Shown one piece after another: positions 31,846-44,692 of a stretch of DNA of 64,000 bases (position 1 is the first letter of the stretch; each line of letters opens with the position of its first letter). This stretch comes from Scortum barcoo (lineage: Eukaryota; Chordata; Actinopteri; Centrarchiformes; Terapontidae), in contig CM041546.1 of the NCBI GenBank assembly GCA_023238725.1, forward strand, positions 13,818,528 through 13,882,527, written 5' to 3'. The notes below the pieces were generated by a model. It searched no databases. It was not told the origin of the DNA and was given only the letters and a program-made list of their open reading frames with translations. The position numbers were made by a program, and so were the translations under genes.

Positions 31846-33237
31846 CAGAGGATGACAAAAGGAAACACTGTCATCTCGTTATTTTGTAAATAACTGTATT
31901 ACTATATACTGTATGTTTATATTACATTATAGAATTAATGTACAACATTAAAACAGCTATCTATATTGCCCACAAATTACACCGACAATGAGATCATACG
32001 ATATACTGCAAGGTCTAGATCTAAGCATTAACCTAACTCTGTTAATGTGCCCCTCCTCATCTATCCCATTAATAAAGATGAGGCCTTGGCTAACAATTAC
32101 TCCTAACCATCTCATTGATAGTTGTTGTTGTTGTAGGAGCTCATTGAGGTGCTACATACATTTTGTTAACTCTTTGTCACTCTGAGGGATCTGCCTTTTA
32201 ATCAATCAGAGTAAAAAAAAAGAGGAATAAACTGACACAAAACAGATTCTGGTCCCCTAATTGACACCACTGGGCTGTTGCATTGCTGAGCGTACAAGGT
32301 CCTCAGTGCACCATGATGATGAATATTCAACTGGCACAGTGTGTGAGATCAGCAGTCCAGCTGTAGATGTGTGTGTACAGTACAGTATGTGTGTGTGTGC
32401 AGGGTTGGTAACTCTCCAGATTTCACAGAGCTTCAAAGTGCAGTGACTGACAGACAGGTGGATGACGGACAGAGAGAGGACACAAATCTGTGGAGTCTGT
32501 GTGTGTGTGTGCGTGTGTGTGTTGCGTGAAGTGGAACGGCCAGCAGGGCTCCTGAGTGGCACAAGGCACATGGCCAAGTGATTGAAGTGATAAAGGTAGA
32601 GGTGGAGTGGAGAGAGGGGGATGAGAATAGATCCAGTGATGAACGAGCGGGGAGAGGCAGCAGATGTAATGAAGTGTGCTGGACTGGTATGTTTCAGCTT
32701 TTTATTCTCTTTGATACATTCGGCTCTTTGATATGTTTGCTGTGTATCCGCTCTGTTGCATCACAGGCGTCCCATTATTGCCACTGAGAGCCAAAACGAT
32801 GGAAAGCTAAACTAACCATGGATTTTTTTTTTTTGCTCCAACGTGCCTGGCTTGTCATTGCACACTTCAGCCACGTGAGGGCACACTTACACTTATGATG
32901 TGCCACCTGTACTGACTCATTCCCCATGCTGTCTCTGGGTTCTCTCAAATGGTGGAGGGATACCAGGGTGAAAGGCAGAAGAGCCCAGGGAGAGCTGGAT
33001 CTACATTCAAACTCTGCAGTTTCAGCAGCAAAGGAGGCAGTTTTGACATAAATATGAAATCGCCCGTTAATACTCCTATGGTATTCTATTATTCAAAGCT
33101 ATATGAGGCTTCTTAGCCTGTATGTTCCATATGAGTCCAGGATTATATAGAGAAATATGAGATTTCACAAGGGAAAGGTTAGCAGCGTGCAAGCCTCCTC
33201 GCTCACCAGACACAGTGCAGGATTAACACTGTGGAGT

Positions 33238-33264
33238 CTGTGTGTGTGTGTGTGTGTGTGTGTG
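33238..33264. repeat. (TG)n microsatellite
   Basis: About 13 TG units. The 5' flank TGTGGAGTCTG is shared with another GT tract at about 32490. Confidence 0.9.
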
Positions 33265-33430
33265 AGGGAGAGAGAGACAGTGTGAGGGAGGGGAGAGGAA
33301 GAAGGAGGGTAACAGGTGTTAATCAGAAAGGGGAGTCCAGGCTGTAGAGGAGAGGGTGTAGCTGTGGAAGGGAACCAATTACATCACCTTTCCCTCAATA
33401 ATGTGCCATGCTGTCAGCGCGGCCTGTTTT

Positions 33431-33461
<31 letters not shown>

Positions 33462-34247
33462 TATATGTGTGTGTGTGAAATGCATTTACAGGACACCAGA
33501 GGGAAAGCTGTCAAAGGTGAGATTTTATAATGATGAGGAAAAAAAAGCAGGCACACTGTGCAAATGTCACCTGAAAGAGCCGTCAGTCTGTAGCCACGTA
33601 TTGAATTAAGGTTCCCATTCATTTTGTGTTCCATTAGTTGTTCCATTTTGTTCCATGGCAACCGTAATTGGCCCATGTGGTGCTATCTCTGCTTCGTGTT
33701 CTGTGATTAGTGGCTCTCGACGTCAGGGTCTTTCTTTCCATATCAGATAAAATTGAGGCAACCCTCCTTTTTTCTCAGTTCCCCCCCACTGGCCCAAACT
33801 CTCTTCCTGTTCTCGTCGTAAAGACTCCCCCCTGTGTTGCGCCCTCCTTTCCTCTCCAACTTTTGGTGCCTCACCCTCTCTGTCTCCCCACCCCTCTGCC
33901 CCTCTCCCACCCTCCCTCCCCACGACCTGCTGAACCAGCACACACTGGCCTGTCTGTCAAATCGACAGAACAGGTGCTCCAGCTACGACCTCACTTCCCC
34001 CACTTTTCCCCCGCTGTAGCCCAAAGGCACACACTGCACGCATTTACGCACACACACACATACACACACGACAGAAGAGCATGCACATACAGGCAAACAC
34101 TCTCCTACATGTTCACCCGGGTTGGTGTGGAGGCTCTAACAGCAAGGTGAAACTTTGGTGCTTTCGCTTGGCACACCAGTGCTGATACATACTGTAAACT
34201 ATATGCTGACGGACACTGACTTACTGACCTGTGACTCTCTGAGGTGT

Positions 34248-34249
<2 letters not shown>

Positions 34250-34274
<25 letters not shown>
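34250..34274. repeat. (CA)n microsatellite
   Basis: About 12 CA units. Confidence 0.9.
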
Positions 34275-34278
<4 letters not shown>

Positions 34279-34799
34279 ACACATACACGAAACATGCAAA
34301 CGGTACTAAATCACTTTAAGAGGGTGACCCTAAGGTGTCTTGACAGGAGCATATGAGCCTGCAGTCCTGCTGCAGTACATGATTTGATGTGAGTCCAAAA
34401 CACTCCCGGGCTTTTCTCGCTGCCTTGTAATAAACTGTCTCTTTATCCTGCCTTCACTTTTCTATCCATCACATTATGTGGCAAGCCAGCTCCTAACATT
34501 AAGGAACTGCACTGGCTTCATCAGCTCAATCCACCTCTGTCAAATGTGTGTACAAATACACACAAAAGTGCTTATTGTCTTTGAATCTGCTCCTCTGCCA
34601 ATCAGTCAGCCGATGTCAGAGGGGAGTTATGGGTGCTACAGGGGAGGGGAGGGAGACAAGGCCACGGAGGGGGGAGGGGTAAAGTTTGACAGTCGCCCAC
34701 AGTTGGCACCAAGGATCCAGGATGCTTTGGGGCGGCTGGGGAGAGGGGCAGAGAGAGCGAGGCAGAGGTAGAGAGGGTGAGTTTCTATCATAAGGGGAC

Positions 34800-35056
34800 G
34801 AAGGAACCACAGATCCTGTTTTCTCTCTGCACTTCACCTTTAGGAAGAAACAAAAAAAAAAGAAGAAGAAGCAAGAAAGTGAGAAAAAGGGGCGAAAGGA
34901 AAAAAAAGGATATGAAAAGAACATGAAAGAAAGAAATCGTCATTAAACGCACTACGAAGTTCTCTCTTTCCCTCTCTTCCTCCATCTCGCACCTCTCTCA
35001 ATTTAATCTTAAATCCACTCCAATTTCCCCCGAGGGACTCAATTCTTTCTCTTCCT
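34800..35056 (+). other. Possible noncoding 5' exon of the myocardin-family gene
   Basis: A strong donor (CTTCCT|GTAAGTATT) at 35056/35057 faces a strong acceptor with a long pyrimidine tract at 36004-36005. The exon start is unknown. Transcript data are needed to confirm it. Confidence 0.3.
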
Positions 35057-36005
35057 GTAAGTATTCTCTTTCATTCTCTTGCTTTTATTCTCTCAGTGTT
35101 TTCGGTGCCTTCTTGTGCCTCGGTGCCCCACTGTGAAATAATGCCTGTGCAAGACAAGAAATCTCAATCAATTGCTCGTTATTTGATTGCACTCACGAGC
35201 AAGCGGCCTTCTTTTGGACTCCTCGTATTGTAAATAAGTGAGGTGTGTGCATTTATGAGACTGGGAATAGGAAGAGCTCTGTGGTGATTTAGTATGCATA
35301 ACCTCAGCTATTCCAAAGTCTTTGTGTGTGTGTTTTTATGTGTGTTTGTCCGTTCCCTTCAAACAGGCTTCCTTTGGGTGTTCTGTGGCTGGCCAGTTCA
35401 AATCAATATTGTTAATAAGTTGTGTGTGTGCACTAATGCAGCTTATGTAGATTCCCAGCTCTCTCTCTCTCTCTCTCTGTCTCTGTTTGAGAGGCAGCTC
35501 CTCTTCTTTTAGTGCATGACACATTTGCGGCCCTGCTGTCACAGAGTGAGTGTGTTGCGCGATGCTGTAGGTGTTTGCGAGTTCATGTTTGTCCACCACA
35601 ATCAGCGTCCCCCAGCCCTGACGTCTGAGGATCTGCCGGGGCTTCTGTCTCCGTCACTCAGGCGGGCTTCGCCTCTCCTCTTCCTCCTCTTCCTCTGGCT
35701 CCTCGCTCTGTCTCTCTGAAAGCCTCCTTGTCTGTTTAATTCTCTGTGTCGTTCGTTCTGTCTCCGTGGGTGGGCCTCTGTGACTCTCTGTGTGATTATG
35801 ACAGGCTGTCTATAGGGAGGCCTGCTGTTGCCAGAGCAGCTCACCGCAGTTTTCAGTCTGCCTGCAGGTCTGAGAGGCTTTGCGTCTCTATTTCCCTCTC
35901 AATCTATCTCCGCTGTGCTTTGTGTGCCTCTATCAATATCGGTTTGTGTCTATCAGTGGATTAACAAGCATCTGCCTCTCTCCCCCTCCCTTGCTTTCCC
36001 AACAG

Positions 36006-39000
36006 CGAGAGACAGAAGGAGAGGGATCCATTCCTCCTGGTAGAGCGACGCCAGGAATTTCCTCTCTCTCTCTTTCTCTCTGCCGTCGCCCTACTCCCTG
36101 GCTCCTCCACCCTCCCTTCCACCATGACACTGCTGGCCTCCGAGAGGTCGCTCCTCATCCGGAACAAGTTCCGCTCAGGTGAGGGATCCTGGAGTCTCAG
36201 GTAACAGCAATTAACAGAGAGGAGGATTTATTTCCCCACAACAATAGCCCCACATCTCCAGCACAATTGGTAACATTAGCATCAATATGTAGAGATGAAG
36301 TGTTTGTGGAGCGTATTGGCTGGTCAGACACGTTGTTAATCATGTAATCAATTAAGTGGAGGCACTGATCACGGCCAATGGATTTAGTGATTGCTACACA
36401 CAGACAGAGATGTCTTGAATGGACAGGAAGACAGCTCAGCCCAAGGTTAAAGATCTCTGCATGCTAATGTGTGACACTTAACCCTCGACATGGTTTGTTG
36501 ATACTCATGTTATGGGATTTTACGAGGAGAGTCCTTTTTATTTGAACCCCTTTTTAAAAACTCGGTTTCAAAGCTCTATAACATTAAATATTCATATCTG
36601 AATAAGCAACAATGAAAGTTGAAGTTAAAGCACCAGGGTCTGTACAGTCTCTTATAATCTTGAGGGTAGAAATACTCAAAAAAGAGCTGAGATGAATCCT
36701 AAATGATATTCAGGAGACAACCAGAACTGCTGTGACAAACAGAACTGAACAGCCTTCCTTTAACTGCATAATGCAAGTTTCCTTACAAGTTGTAGCGGCT
36801 GCTGTTGTGTTCCCAGGCAGCTGTCGTAAACGGCTGGTAAAATAGAAAGGCGAGGAAACGGCATAGAGACAGTCCCCTAGGTGTACAAACACCTGCTGGA
36901 GAACGTGATTCTTTAGGGCAGCTGCTCTGCCTGAACTCATGTATGTACATAGCAGAGCGTGAGGAATACATGAAGTATTCATTTGCAAAACAGACATCTC
37001 CCTTTTTTATTTATTTGCTATATCATGTTTTTTTATTGTGCCCCCCAAGGACTACCAATCAAACAGGCGATGGTTTATTCGTTTTAAGAATATAGAGAAT
37101 ATTATCTCTCTATTGCAAATGAACTACCACTGAAGTCTGCCAGTACATCAAACTGTTGTTGAACCTTTGTTGAATGTCTGATATGATAGAGTTTGTTTAA
37201 TTGTCAATAATTTCATCTGTTTCTATTGACCTTCAACAATATTTACTGATGCAAAAGTAATAATGTTGACAAAATGTGGTAATCCAAATGTTAAAATAAT
37301 CGTTTCCAAGCTTGCACCCCAAAATAACAAAATATCTACTTGAAACCCTTCATGATCAGGTTTTATGTGTCTATGAGTTGTGGGAAGTTCAACCAACACA
37401 TCCTCCAAAAATGTTCGATTTAAATTATTTTAAGATGCCTGACGAAGGGTAAATAACCAGTATGTCACATCAAAATTACAGAACAGGATACAATTGGAAA
37501 ATGATAGAAAAAATGAACATCTGAGAAATATATTTATTTTGTCTTATTATGCTGATCATTTAACAAAACCTTCAGATTTATATTAGAACTGCTCCACAAT
37601 TGAGGAACCACTATGTTATGTAATGTATGTTAAATAATGAGATGTAAACGAACTTCAAGACTTGTGCTGGGCTTCAGGTTAAACTAATGGTAGAAACACA
37701 GAAAGAAATCAAACAGCATCTCCTGCGTGATAACTCCTGCTAACTTGTCATGGAGACAGAGCACAATGTGCTCATCTGCATTAAATCCAGATTTTTATGA
37801 TGTTAAATTTTGTTTTGAGTTGTCAGAGAGGCAGGAGAGCAGGAAGAGTATAGTTAGCAGCACAAGTGAGGATGACGTGAGGAGGAGAGAGACTTGTGGA
37901 GAGAGTGGGACAGCTGAAGGGGGGATGGGACCAACAGAAATAGACATACTGAGAGATAAATAGTTACTGCCCTCTACCCCCCCCTGTGCCCCCCCGTGGA
38001 GTCCTCCCCTCCCCTCGTCTGGTCTCTCAGGTCTCAAAACTTACAGAGTTTTGAGGGGGGTGGGGGGGGCACTCAGTGTAACAGGCCCAGCCCTGCTTCA
38101 CCTGTTTGTGTGTGTGCAGAATGCTAATGTGTGTGTGCATACATGTGATGTGTAGGTATGTTCAAGCATGTGAGGAGATATACAATCTTCAAGCGCTGCA
38201 AAGTCATAGGGTAATACAAGTTCCAAACCCATATCATTTAACAGTGATCGTGCTGGCTGGAGTTGCTCAAGTCTTACCTTTCTACGTCAGCGCTGTTTCT
38301 TTTCCCAGATAATTTTGTCCTCCAGCGAGAAGTCAAACTATCTTACTGTTCCATCGGTGTAACTTGTGATATTTTATCATTTCTTAACACCACCAATTTA
38401 ACCTCTGTTCTTGTCTTTCAGTCCTGCAGCTGAGGATTCAGAATCGAAGGCAGAGTGAAATCAATGCAGACGCTGGTTAGTATGTGTATCATTTACATTG
38501 TGATTGATCCATCTAGCTACACTATGACTGCATGGACTTAATAGTCCCCAGGTCACCTCTTCTCACTGACAGATGATTGCCTATTGATTGGTAAACACCT
38601 TTGTAGGTTTTATTGTATTGACCGGCTTTTACTTTCCTTCGATTTTATTTTTGGAGTCTAAATTTTGTGTTTAATTATATGCTTCAAAATCTCTGACAGT
38701 GCAAGAGCGTGCCTCAGTAGAATACGTAGGTTAATGTTGTCTTGTTGTCCTGGATAAAATTAGAAGAAACATTTACGCCCAGAACATGATGCAAAATTGA
38801 CATTATGAGTCAGCAGGAACAATGAGGATGATAACTAAAAATATACATGATGTTGACTGTATTCATATTAGTCCACTCAAGGCCACATATACAGAGGTGT
38901 CAAAAAACAAATAGCATTTGATATAAACATAAACGCACAGAGATAGCATATGAGCAAAAATGACAATATTCTGTTAATGTCAGGCATTATCTAAATAATA

Positions 39001-42000
39001 AATAAATATATGCGTAAATAAATTGTGCTGTAGGCTGAAATCACACAAACATACTTCCAGATCTGTGCAGCAAATGTGATACAGACAGGCAGAGCACCTT
39101 CTTTTAGTTGCCTCCTCCTTGTCTGAGGCTGAAGCAGGTTGCACAAGAAGCACTGCACATTCTGGTGCCTGCCAACACAAAAAAGCACCTGAGATGCTCT
39201 GTGCTGTAAGTTGGAGGCATGAGTTGGAGGCTGAGAGTGCTTTGTTGACGCACAGGTTTACCTGAGTTGCTCCTCTACTAGGCAAAACAAGCCCAAAACA
39301 AAAAACAAGCTACAAAACACAAAATGAAGTCTGGATTAAAAAAAAAAAAAATCTGCTTCATTTCATCCGATAACTACGTCTTGTTTGTCTCCACAGGGTT
39401 GAAATCCTCTTATTCACCTCAAAAAACAGAGAAAGACCAGAGTGAAGCTCTGGTAAGAAGCATCCAGTTTCTCAATAACATCCAACAGCATGACATCTCC
39501 ACACTGTAGATCAAATAATGATTTTGATGCAGTAAGCTGCCATGTAAAGGCGTTTTCCCTTCCACATAAATAATTTTGTTTAACTGTGTTATTTCCACGC
39601 AGCTGCTCAAGTTCATAAGGAATTAGTAAACATGGATTGTAAGAAGGGATTAGTATGGATCAGTGTTTTCCCCGCCACACAATGGGTCACCTTAAAAGGG
39701 CTCATTTGCACTAGTTTCAGTGGTATATTTTTGTGGCACAGGACCTCAAAGCCCTTGCAGCTGTTCTGGGGCAAACACTGATCTCAATGAGTATTTCATT
39801 AGGCTACACTGACATTGAAGTACACTTTTGTTTAGCTTTCCCCTGAATGACCTGCACTGATATTGTAATGTCTGGGCCCTGGCTGCTGGTTTGACCTGCT
39901 GTTTCCTGATGCAGCGTCGAACTGACGACGGTGCCGCTCAGAAGTTGCCCCCTAGTGGTCTGAACACTGAGACTGCACAAGGTGATGCTCTGCCTACAGT
40001 AATGCTGCTGTCTCCTTCCTGCTTTACCCTGTATGCTCCCAGCAAAGTGCATAGTAACACATTTCCCTGCCTCTCTCTCTCTTTCTCTCTCTGTCTGTAT
40101 CTGATCATATCTATGCTACTCTCCATTCCCTGTTGTACAGTAGTTGTGCGAGAAAATGAAGTGTGTAAATCTGGCAATGGGCTGTGTGTTTCATCAGCTG
40201 TCAGTTAAATAGAAATCTGACCTTGTTGCATGCTGTAACTCTGCATTCTAAGCAGCCTGCAAATATATCAGTGATTGACAGCACATGATAAACTCACCCA
40301 TCCAGGGACCATCATTTTCTGCCGTTGCTGACGTCTCCCTCTCTCATCTCTCTTTATCTCTTCTCTTCCTCTCGTCACCCTCTAACCTTCCTTTTAATTT
40401 GAAAAGACTGTTATTCTAATATCTGGCTTTCCAAACTGTCCGATTTCACAAACAATCCTTCTCTGCCCTTTTAAAAATGTTGTGTGAATATGTGCGTGTG
40501 CTCATACGCAAGGGGAATTCATCTCCCTACGGGCAGGAGTGTTTACTATTTTTTGATTCCTCTGCTGGTTTAAATTGGGACTGATCGCCTGTGGCAACAC
40601 TGTTGTGCATGCTCACATCACATATGTTCTGAAATCCTGTTGCTTCTCTCTCTCCAATCTCCTCTCCTCGCTCTCTGCTGGTCTCCCATCTGTCCCCTTC
40701 TCTCCACTTATCTGCACCATCCCTCCCTCTCCCTCCCCCACCGCCCCCACAGAGAGGACTGCGTGTGGGGCCCAGAGGCAGAAGAAGGCTCGCCAGGCGC
40801 AGGACCTAAATGAGAGGATCCAACGTCCGACTGGACCTGGGGAGCAGCAGCGCAAACACACACTGCCCCTGGAGAACCGTGAGTCAACACGCATCCGCAT
40901 GCACCGGCACACAGACAAAATCACCCCCCCAACATCCTACAGAATCTCCTCTTTTGACCTTACCTCCTTTCACTTTTCATTTCCTCAGGTCCTGCCTCTT
41001 TTCCTCTGTCTGCTGATGTCTTCGAAGATGACATCTCCTCCTGCTCCTCCTCCTCTCCCACTGAGCAACATGGCATCCACCAATCACCAACCTTTTCTTC
41101 ACTGCCAGGGCTCTCAGGTGACCAATTACTGAGTGACTTCTCGGCTGTGGGCCCGCCCCTTAACCACAGCCCGAGTCATACTCAGGTGAGGAAATGACAC
41201 TGAGATTCATGGATCGCACTATGTTGGCAGCAACAAAAAAGTCTGATAAATGATTTTCCACCAATAACCTCTGATAAACACATTAAAGTGAATATTAACA
41301 GACCAGCTTATAAATAGCCATAGATGTCAACTCTGATTATCTGATATTCTGCCTTCAGTCTGGTTTGGCGTTGCTCCCGGCAACCGAGGGCATCAGACAA
41401 CCGATGAGTGTAACATTGGGTGAATCAAACGCCATGGCAACAACTGGGAGACCAAGTGGGATCTATCTGACCTCCCAGACTACACCCCTGCTGCCAAAGG
41501 TAATGTGGGGTTAGTGCAGACTAATGCTATCACCTAAAATGCCTGTTGCTTTTAGTTTGAGTTTTCATTTTTTGGCTCATTTAAATTTTATGAGGGGCTT
41601 TTTTTGTTTTGAATATTTACGTGACTCCTTAAAATAAAATTTTAATATCAAGAACGCAGGCAGAAAAATGTGCTAATGTGACATTTTCATCCAGAAAAAC
41701 AACATTCAGATTGTGTGTGTGTATGTGCTGGCTATGGTGACAGGTATTCACAGCAGGTATACAGCTTGAAAGATAAAAGAGCATTATAAAGGTCCACCTA
41801 TCAGGATGGTCACTCTTATGTTTTGTCAAACACAATGCTCTGCTCTAAGCTGCTCTGCATTCATTACTGTCAATTTGCACTTCTGGAGGAGCTCTGTATT
41901 TGCCCTGTAGGTTAACACATTCACACACAAGCAGCATGGCTGTATGTCAGAACCAGCACATGCTGTCATCTGGAGATTTGTGAGGCATTTGTACATTTCA

Positions 42001-44692
42001 TGTAAGAACTTAACCTTGACATGGGGCAAATACTGTCAAACAGCGTGAAACGACTTAACATTTTGTCTGTGATATTTTATATGCTATTCATGAAATTACA
42101 GTATGGTTACAGTTTTGGGGCAATGTGTGTCTTTACAGACAGCTCGGCCTCCCAGCCCCACCTGTCCCCCCTCCCTGCCCACCTCCCTCAACTTCACCCA
42201 TCTCCCTCGACCCCGGAAACCGCGGGACACCAAACCCAAAATGAGAAAACTCAAGTATCACCAGTACATTCCTCCGGACCAGAGAGGAGGGTCTGGGACT
42301 GGAGGTACCAACAAAATGCTCTACTTTTATTCTTTTATTCAAAATGTCCTTTCATCTGTCCAACTGTGGCTTGTTTGATTTTAGCCTAAAAAATGTTTAT
42401 TTCCAGGCGGAGGAGCCAAACAGAAGAGCCCCACCCCTAACCAGTCTTTAGACCCAGCCTATTCCCATATCCTGAAGCAGCAGCAGGTCTTCCTCCAGCT
42501 GCAAATCCTCCAGAACCAGCAGCAACAACAACAGCAACATCTACAACCACAACAACAGCTCACTGTTGTGCCCAGGTATGCAAACAGATTGCTGTATGTA
42601 GTGTCAGTCAATCCAAATTGAGCTACTCAGTCAGATCTCTGCTTTACTAATGAGCCATCAGTCCTTCAGTCCAGCTTAGGTGATATAATGCTCTTGTCAT
42701 TCCTCCAGTGGAGATCACAATGATCTTGTGAAGGGCTCTGGAGCCATGCCCCTGAATCCCCAACCCGTTCCTGCCACAACAAACCACACGCCTATGGACA
42801 CAAACCCTGCATCCAAGCCCGAGCTTCTCCCTGCAAATCTTGTTGATCTTACAGTAAGAAAAGCATGAAAGCACTGAAAGGCGGAAAATGATCAATAACT
42901 GTTATTCACAGTTCAAGGACAAACTCTTCTTTATTTCTACTCTCTTGTCAGGTGTCAGAGTTGCGGCAGCAGCTGCGTAAGCGTGGCCTCCCTGTCTCCG
43001 GCACCAAGCCTGCCCTGTTGCAGCGTCTCCGTCCCTTCCAGCTTCCCCAATCATGCCTCACTCCTGCTCCTCTTCGCCAGCTGAGTACCAGCCTGGAGAC
43101 CATCACCCCCTGCCCCCCGTTGCCACCCAGCCAGAGCCCTGGCTCAAGCTCCAGCTCTGGACTAGACTCTCCCAGCAGCAGCCCCAACCAACAGATGTAC
43201 ATCCCGGACAGGGGAATTCCTAATGGGATTCTCAACAATGTTCCAAATGGACTCCCGAATGGAATTCTGAACACCATGCCGAATTGCTTCTCAAATGCTG
43301 CATCAGTCAGTTTGGCAGGTGAACAGTGTGGTCTTACCAACACTGTCTTCCTGGCTGCTGCCAGCACTGCCTCAGGAACTCCAAGTCCCAGTCTACCCAT
43401 GTCGTCCTCCTCACCCCTGCAGTGTGGGACTCCCTGGAGAACCGAGAACGAACAGCAGCAGCAACAGCAGCAGGAGCTGAGTGTGGAGCTGGAGATGAGG
43501 GAGAGGTTAAGGAGCAGGCCCAGGGACTGCTCCACAAACTCAAACAATGAGGTGAGCAAATACAGGGTCGGATTTTTGACCTAAGATGTGTTGGGAGATA
43601 GTTCTTTTAATAAGATTTTTTTTTCAGAACTACAAACAGTAATTCATTTTTATGATTCCTCTAGTCTTGCGGAGGATCCCTTCATCCATTCCTGCAACAG
43701 GATGCTGGATGCTCTAGAGGCAAGCCGGAATCAGACGCACAGGCAGAGGTGTTGTTTACACAGGTAAACACACATATCTTGGATAATGGCTTTTCATATG
43801 GAACACTACTGGTCAAACGTGTGAGCATACTCTCATCACCACCTGTCAACTAATTTACACCTGCTCTCTAATCAGGTGTTTTGCTGCCAATCATGTGATG
43901 TGATTGGACATGATTTTGAGCTGCCAGTGCAGATTACAGCAAGTCCAATTCAGACCTCGCCTGGTGTTCGCAGCTTGGAGGAAGAACTACAGGAGGCTAT
44001 CCAGAAGGCACAGGTTAGAGTCTGTAAATAAACAGGAAGAGATCACCAAGAGTATTTTTTTTACAGTGGTATTGAAGTGTTTTCCTTTCGTTTGGCCACA
44101 GATGGACCCTCGGCAGTCCATAGATGACATTCTGGATGAGCCAATGACTTGCATCGGTGAGTATCCCACAGTTAACAAATAACACAACCCCATAATTAAT
44201 AAAGAATACAACCTAAATAGTTCATATTTCTGTCAGTGCTTAATGATTTTTACTACCTCTCCTCCAGGCTCTGTCAATGTCTCTGATCATAAATCCCCTG
44301 CCCCCTCAGTACCCAGCCCTTCGCCTCCTCCTCCTCAAGCCGATCAGTCCCAGGCCTCCCAGCAGCATAACAAGGATGACAACTTCCTGCCCTCGCCTCT
44401 TTGCTCCTCGCTCTTGCTGGAGCTCCCTCCATCTCCTGCTGTGATAAACCCCAGCCAGGTGATCCCCGCTCCTCCGCCGCCCCCCATTTGCACCTCCCCT
44501 CTGCCATCTGCCGGGAAGTCACGGAAACGACGGGCTCCGACACTGTTTGATGCTGCCGACTGGCTTGAGACGCTGACATCTGGCCTCCGCCCTCTTACCC
44601 CACCGACAGCCCCTTTTGTTGAGCCAGACTTCAGTCTGGATTCAGATCTGAATGTCAGTCGAGTGCTGGATCTAATGATCGAGCAGTGGTGA
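36006..44692 (+). CDS. mamstr: Myocardin-family SAP-domain coactivator (MAMSTR/MASTR-like), 15 coding exons, 830 aa
   Basis: The coding exons are 36124-36178 (exon from 36006), 38422-38475, 39397-39452, 39915-39981, 40753-40878, 40989-41185, 41359-41499, 42139-42304, 42407-42575, 42709-42853, 42952-43551, 43665-43763, 43876-44013, 44102-44156 and 44268-44692. The joined 2493 bp keep frame. The N-terminus is MTLLASERSLLIRNKFRS then VLQLRIQNRR, the MEF2-binding type start shared by long myocardin and MASTR. RPEL-like segments are degenerate (residues 19-36, about 56-77 and 80-119, the last with ARQAQDLNERIQRPTGPGE). Next come a basic KMRKLKYHQYIPPDQR region (266-281), a Gln-rich QQQVFLQLQILQNQQQQQ segment (about 308-335), a SAP domain VSELRQQLRKRGLPVSGTK (393-421), a weak leucine-zipper-like patch (about 570-580), SLEEELQEAIQKAQ...SIDDILDEP (658-686) and an acidic C-terminus ending LDLMIEQW. 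It is expected to coactivate MEF2 and possibly SRF in muscle nuclei. The dbp linkage favours mamstr over a myocd duplicate. Human MAMSTR is only about 415 aa. Confidence 0.8.
36179..38421 (+). other. Intron 1 (coding) of the myocardin-family gene
   Basis: 2.2-kb AT-rich intron. It includes a perfect D-box GTTATGTAAT at 37615-37624 and C/G-rich runs at 37977-38070. No coding sequence recognised. Confidence 0.6.
37615..37624 (+). promoter_or_regulatory. D-box GTTATGTAAT
   Basis: A perfect match to the PAR-bZIP consensus RTTAYGTAAY, within intron 1 of the myocardin-family gene. DBP/TEF/HLF bind such sites. Chance occurrence is possible. Confidence 0.3.

Larger units (their letters stand above)
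31846..34800. other. Intergenic, upstream of the myocardin-family gene
   Basis: Contains three GT tracts (about 32500-32521, 33238-33264, 33437-33460), a T-run at 32823-32834, one CA tract (34250-34274) and a GTTCCAT cluster at 33611-33662. No convincing coding sequence. Confidence 0.5.

Noticed and set aside
32490..33264. Possible segmental duplication because TGTGGAGTCTGTGTGTG occurs twice
   Set aside because: The shared stretch is short and ends in GT repeats; flanks do not align further.
35172..35202. 8-bp inverted repeat TTGCTCGT/ACGAGCAA with a 15-base loop
   Set aside because: Too short to distinguish from chance; not a microRNA-like hairpin.
42948..43559. 203-aa minus-strand frame opposite the SAP exon
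   Set aside because: Mirrors the borders of the sense exon, which carries a clear SAP domain; no domain in the antisense translation.
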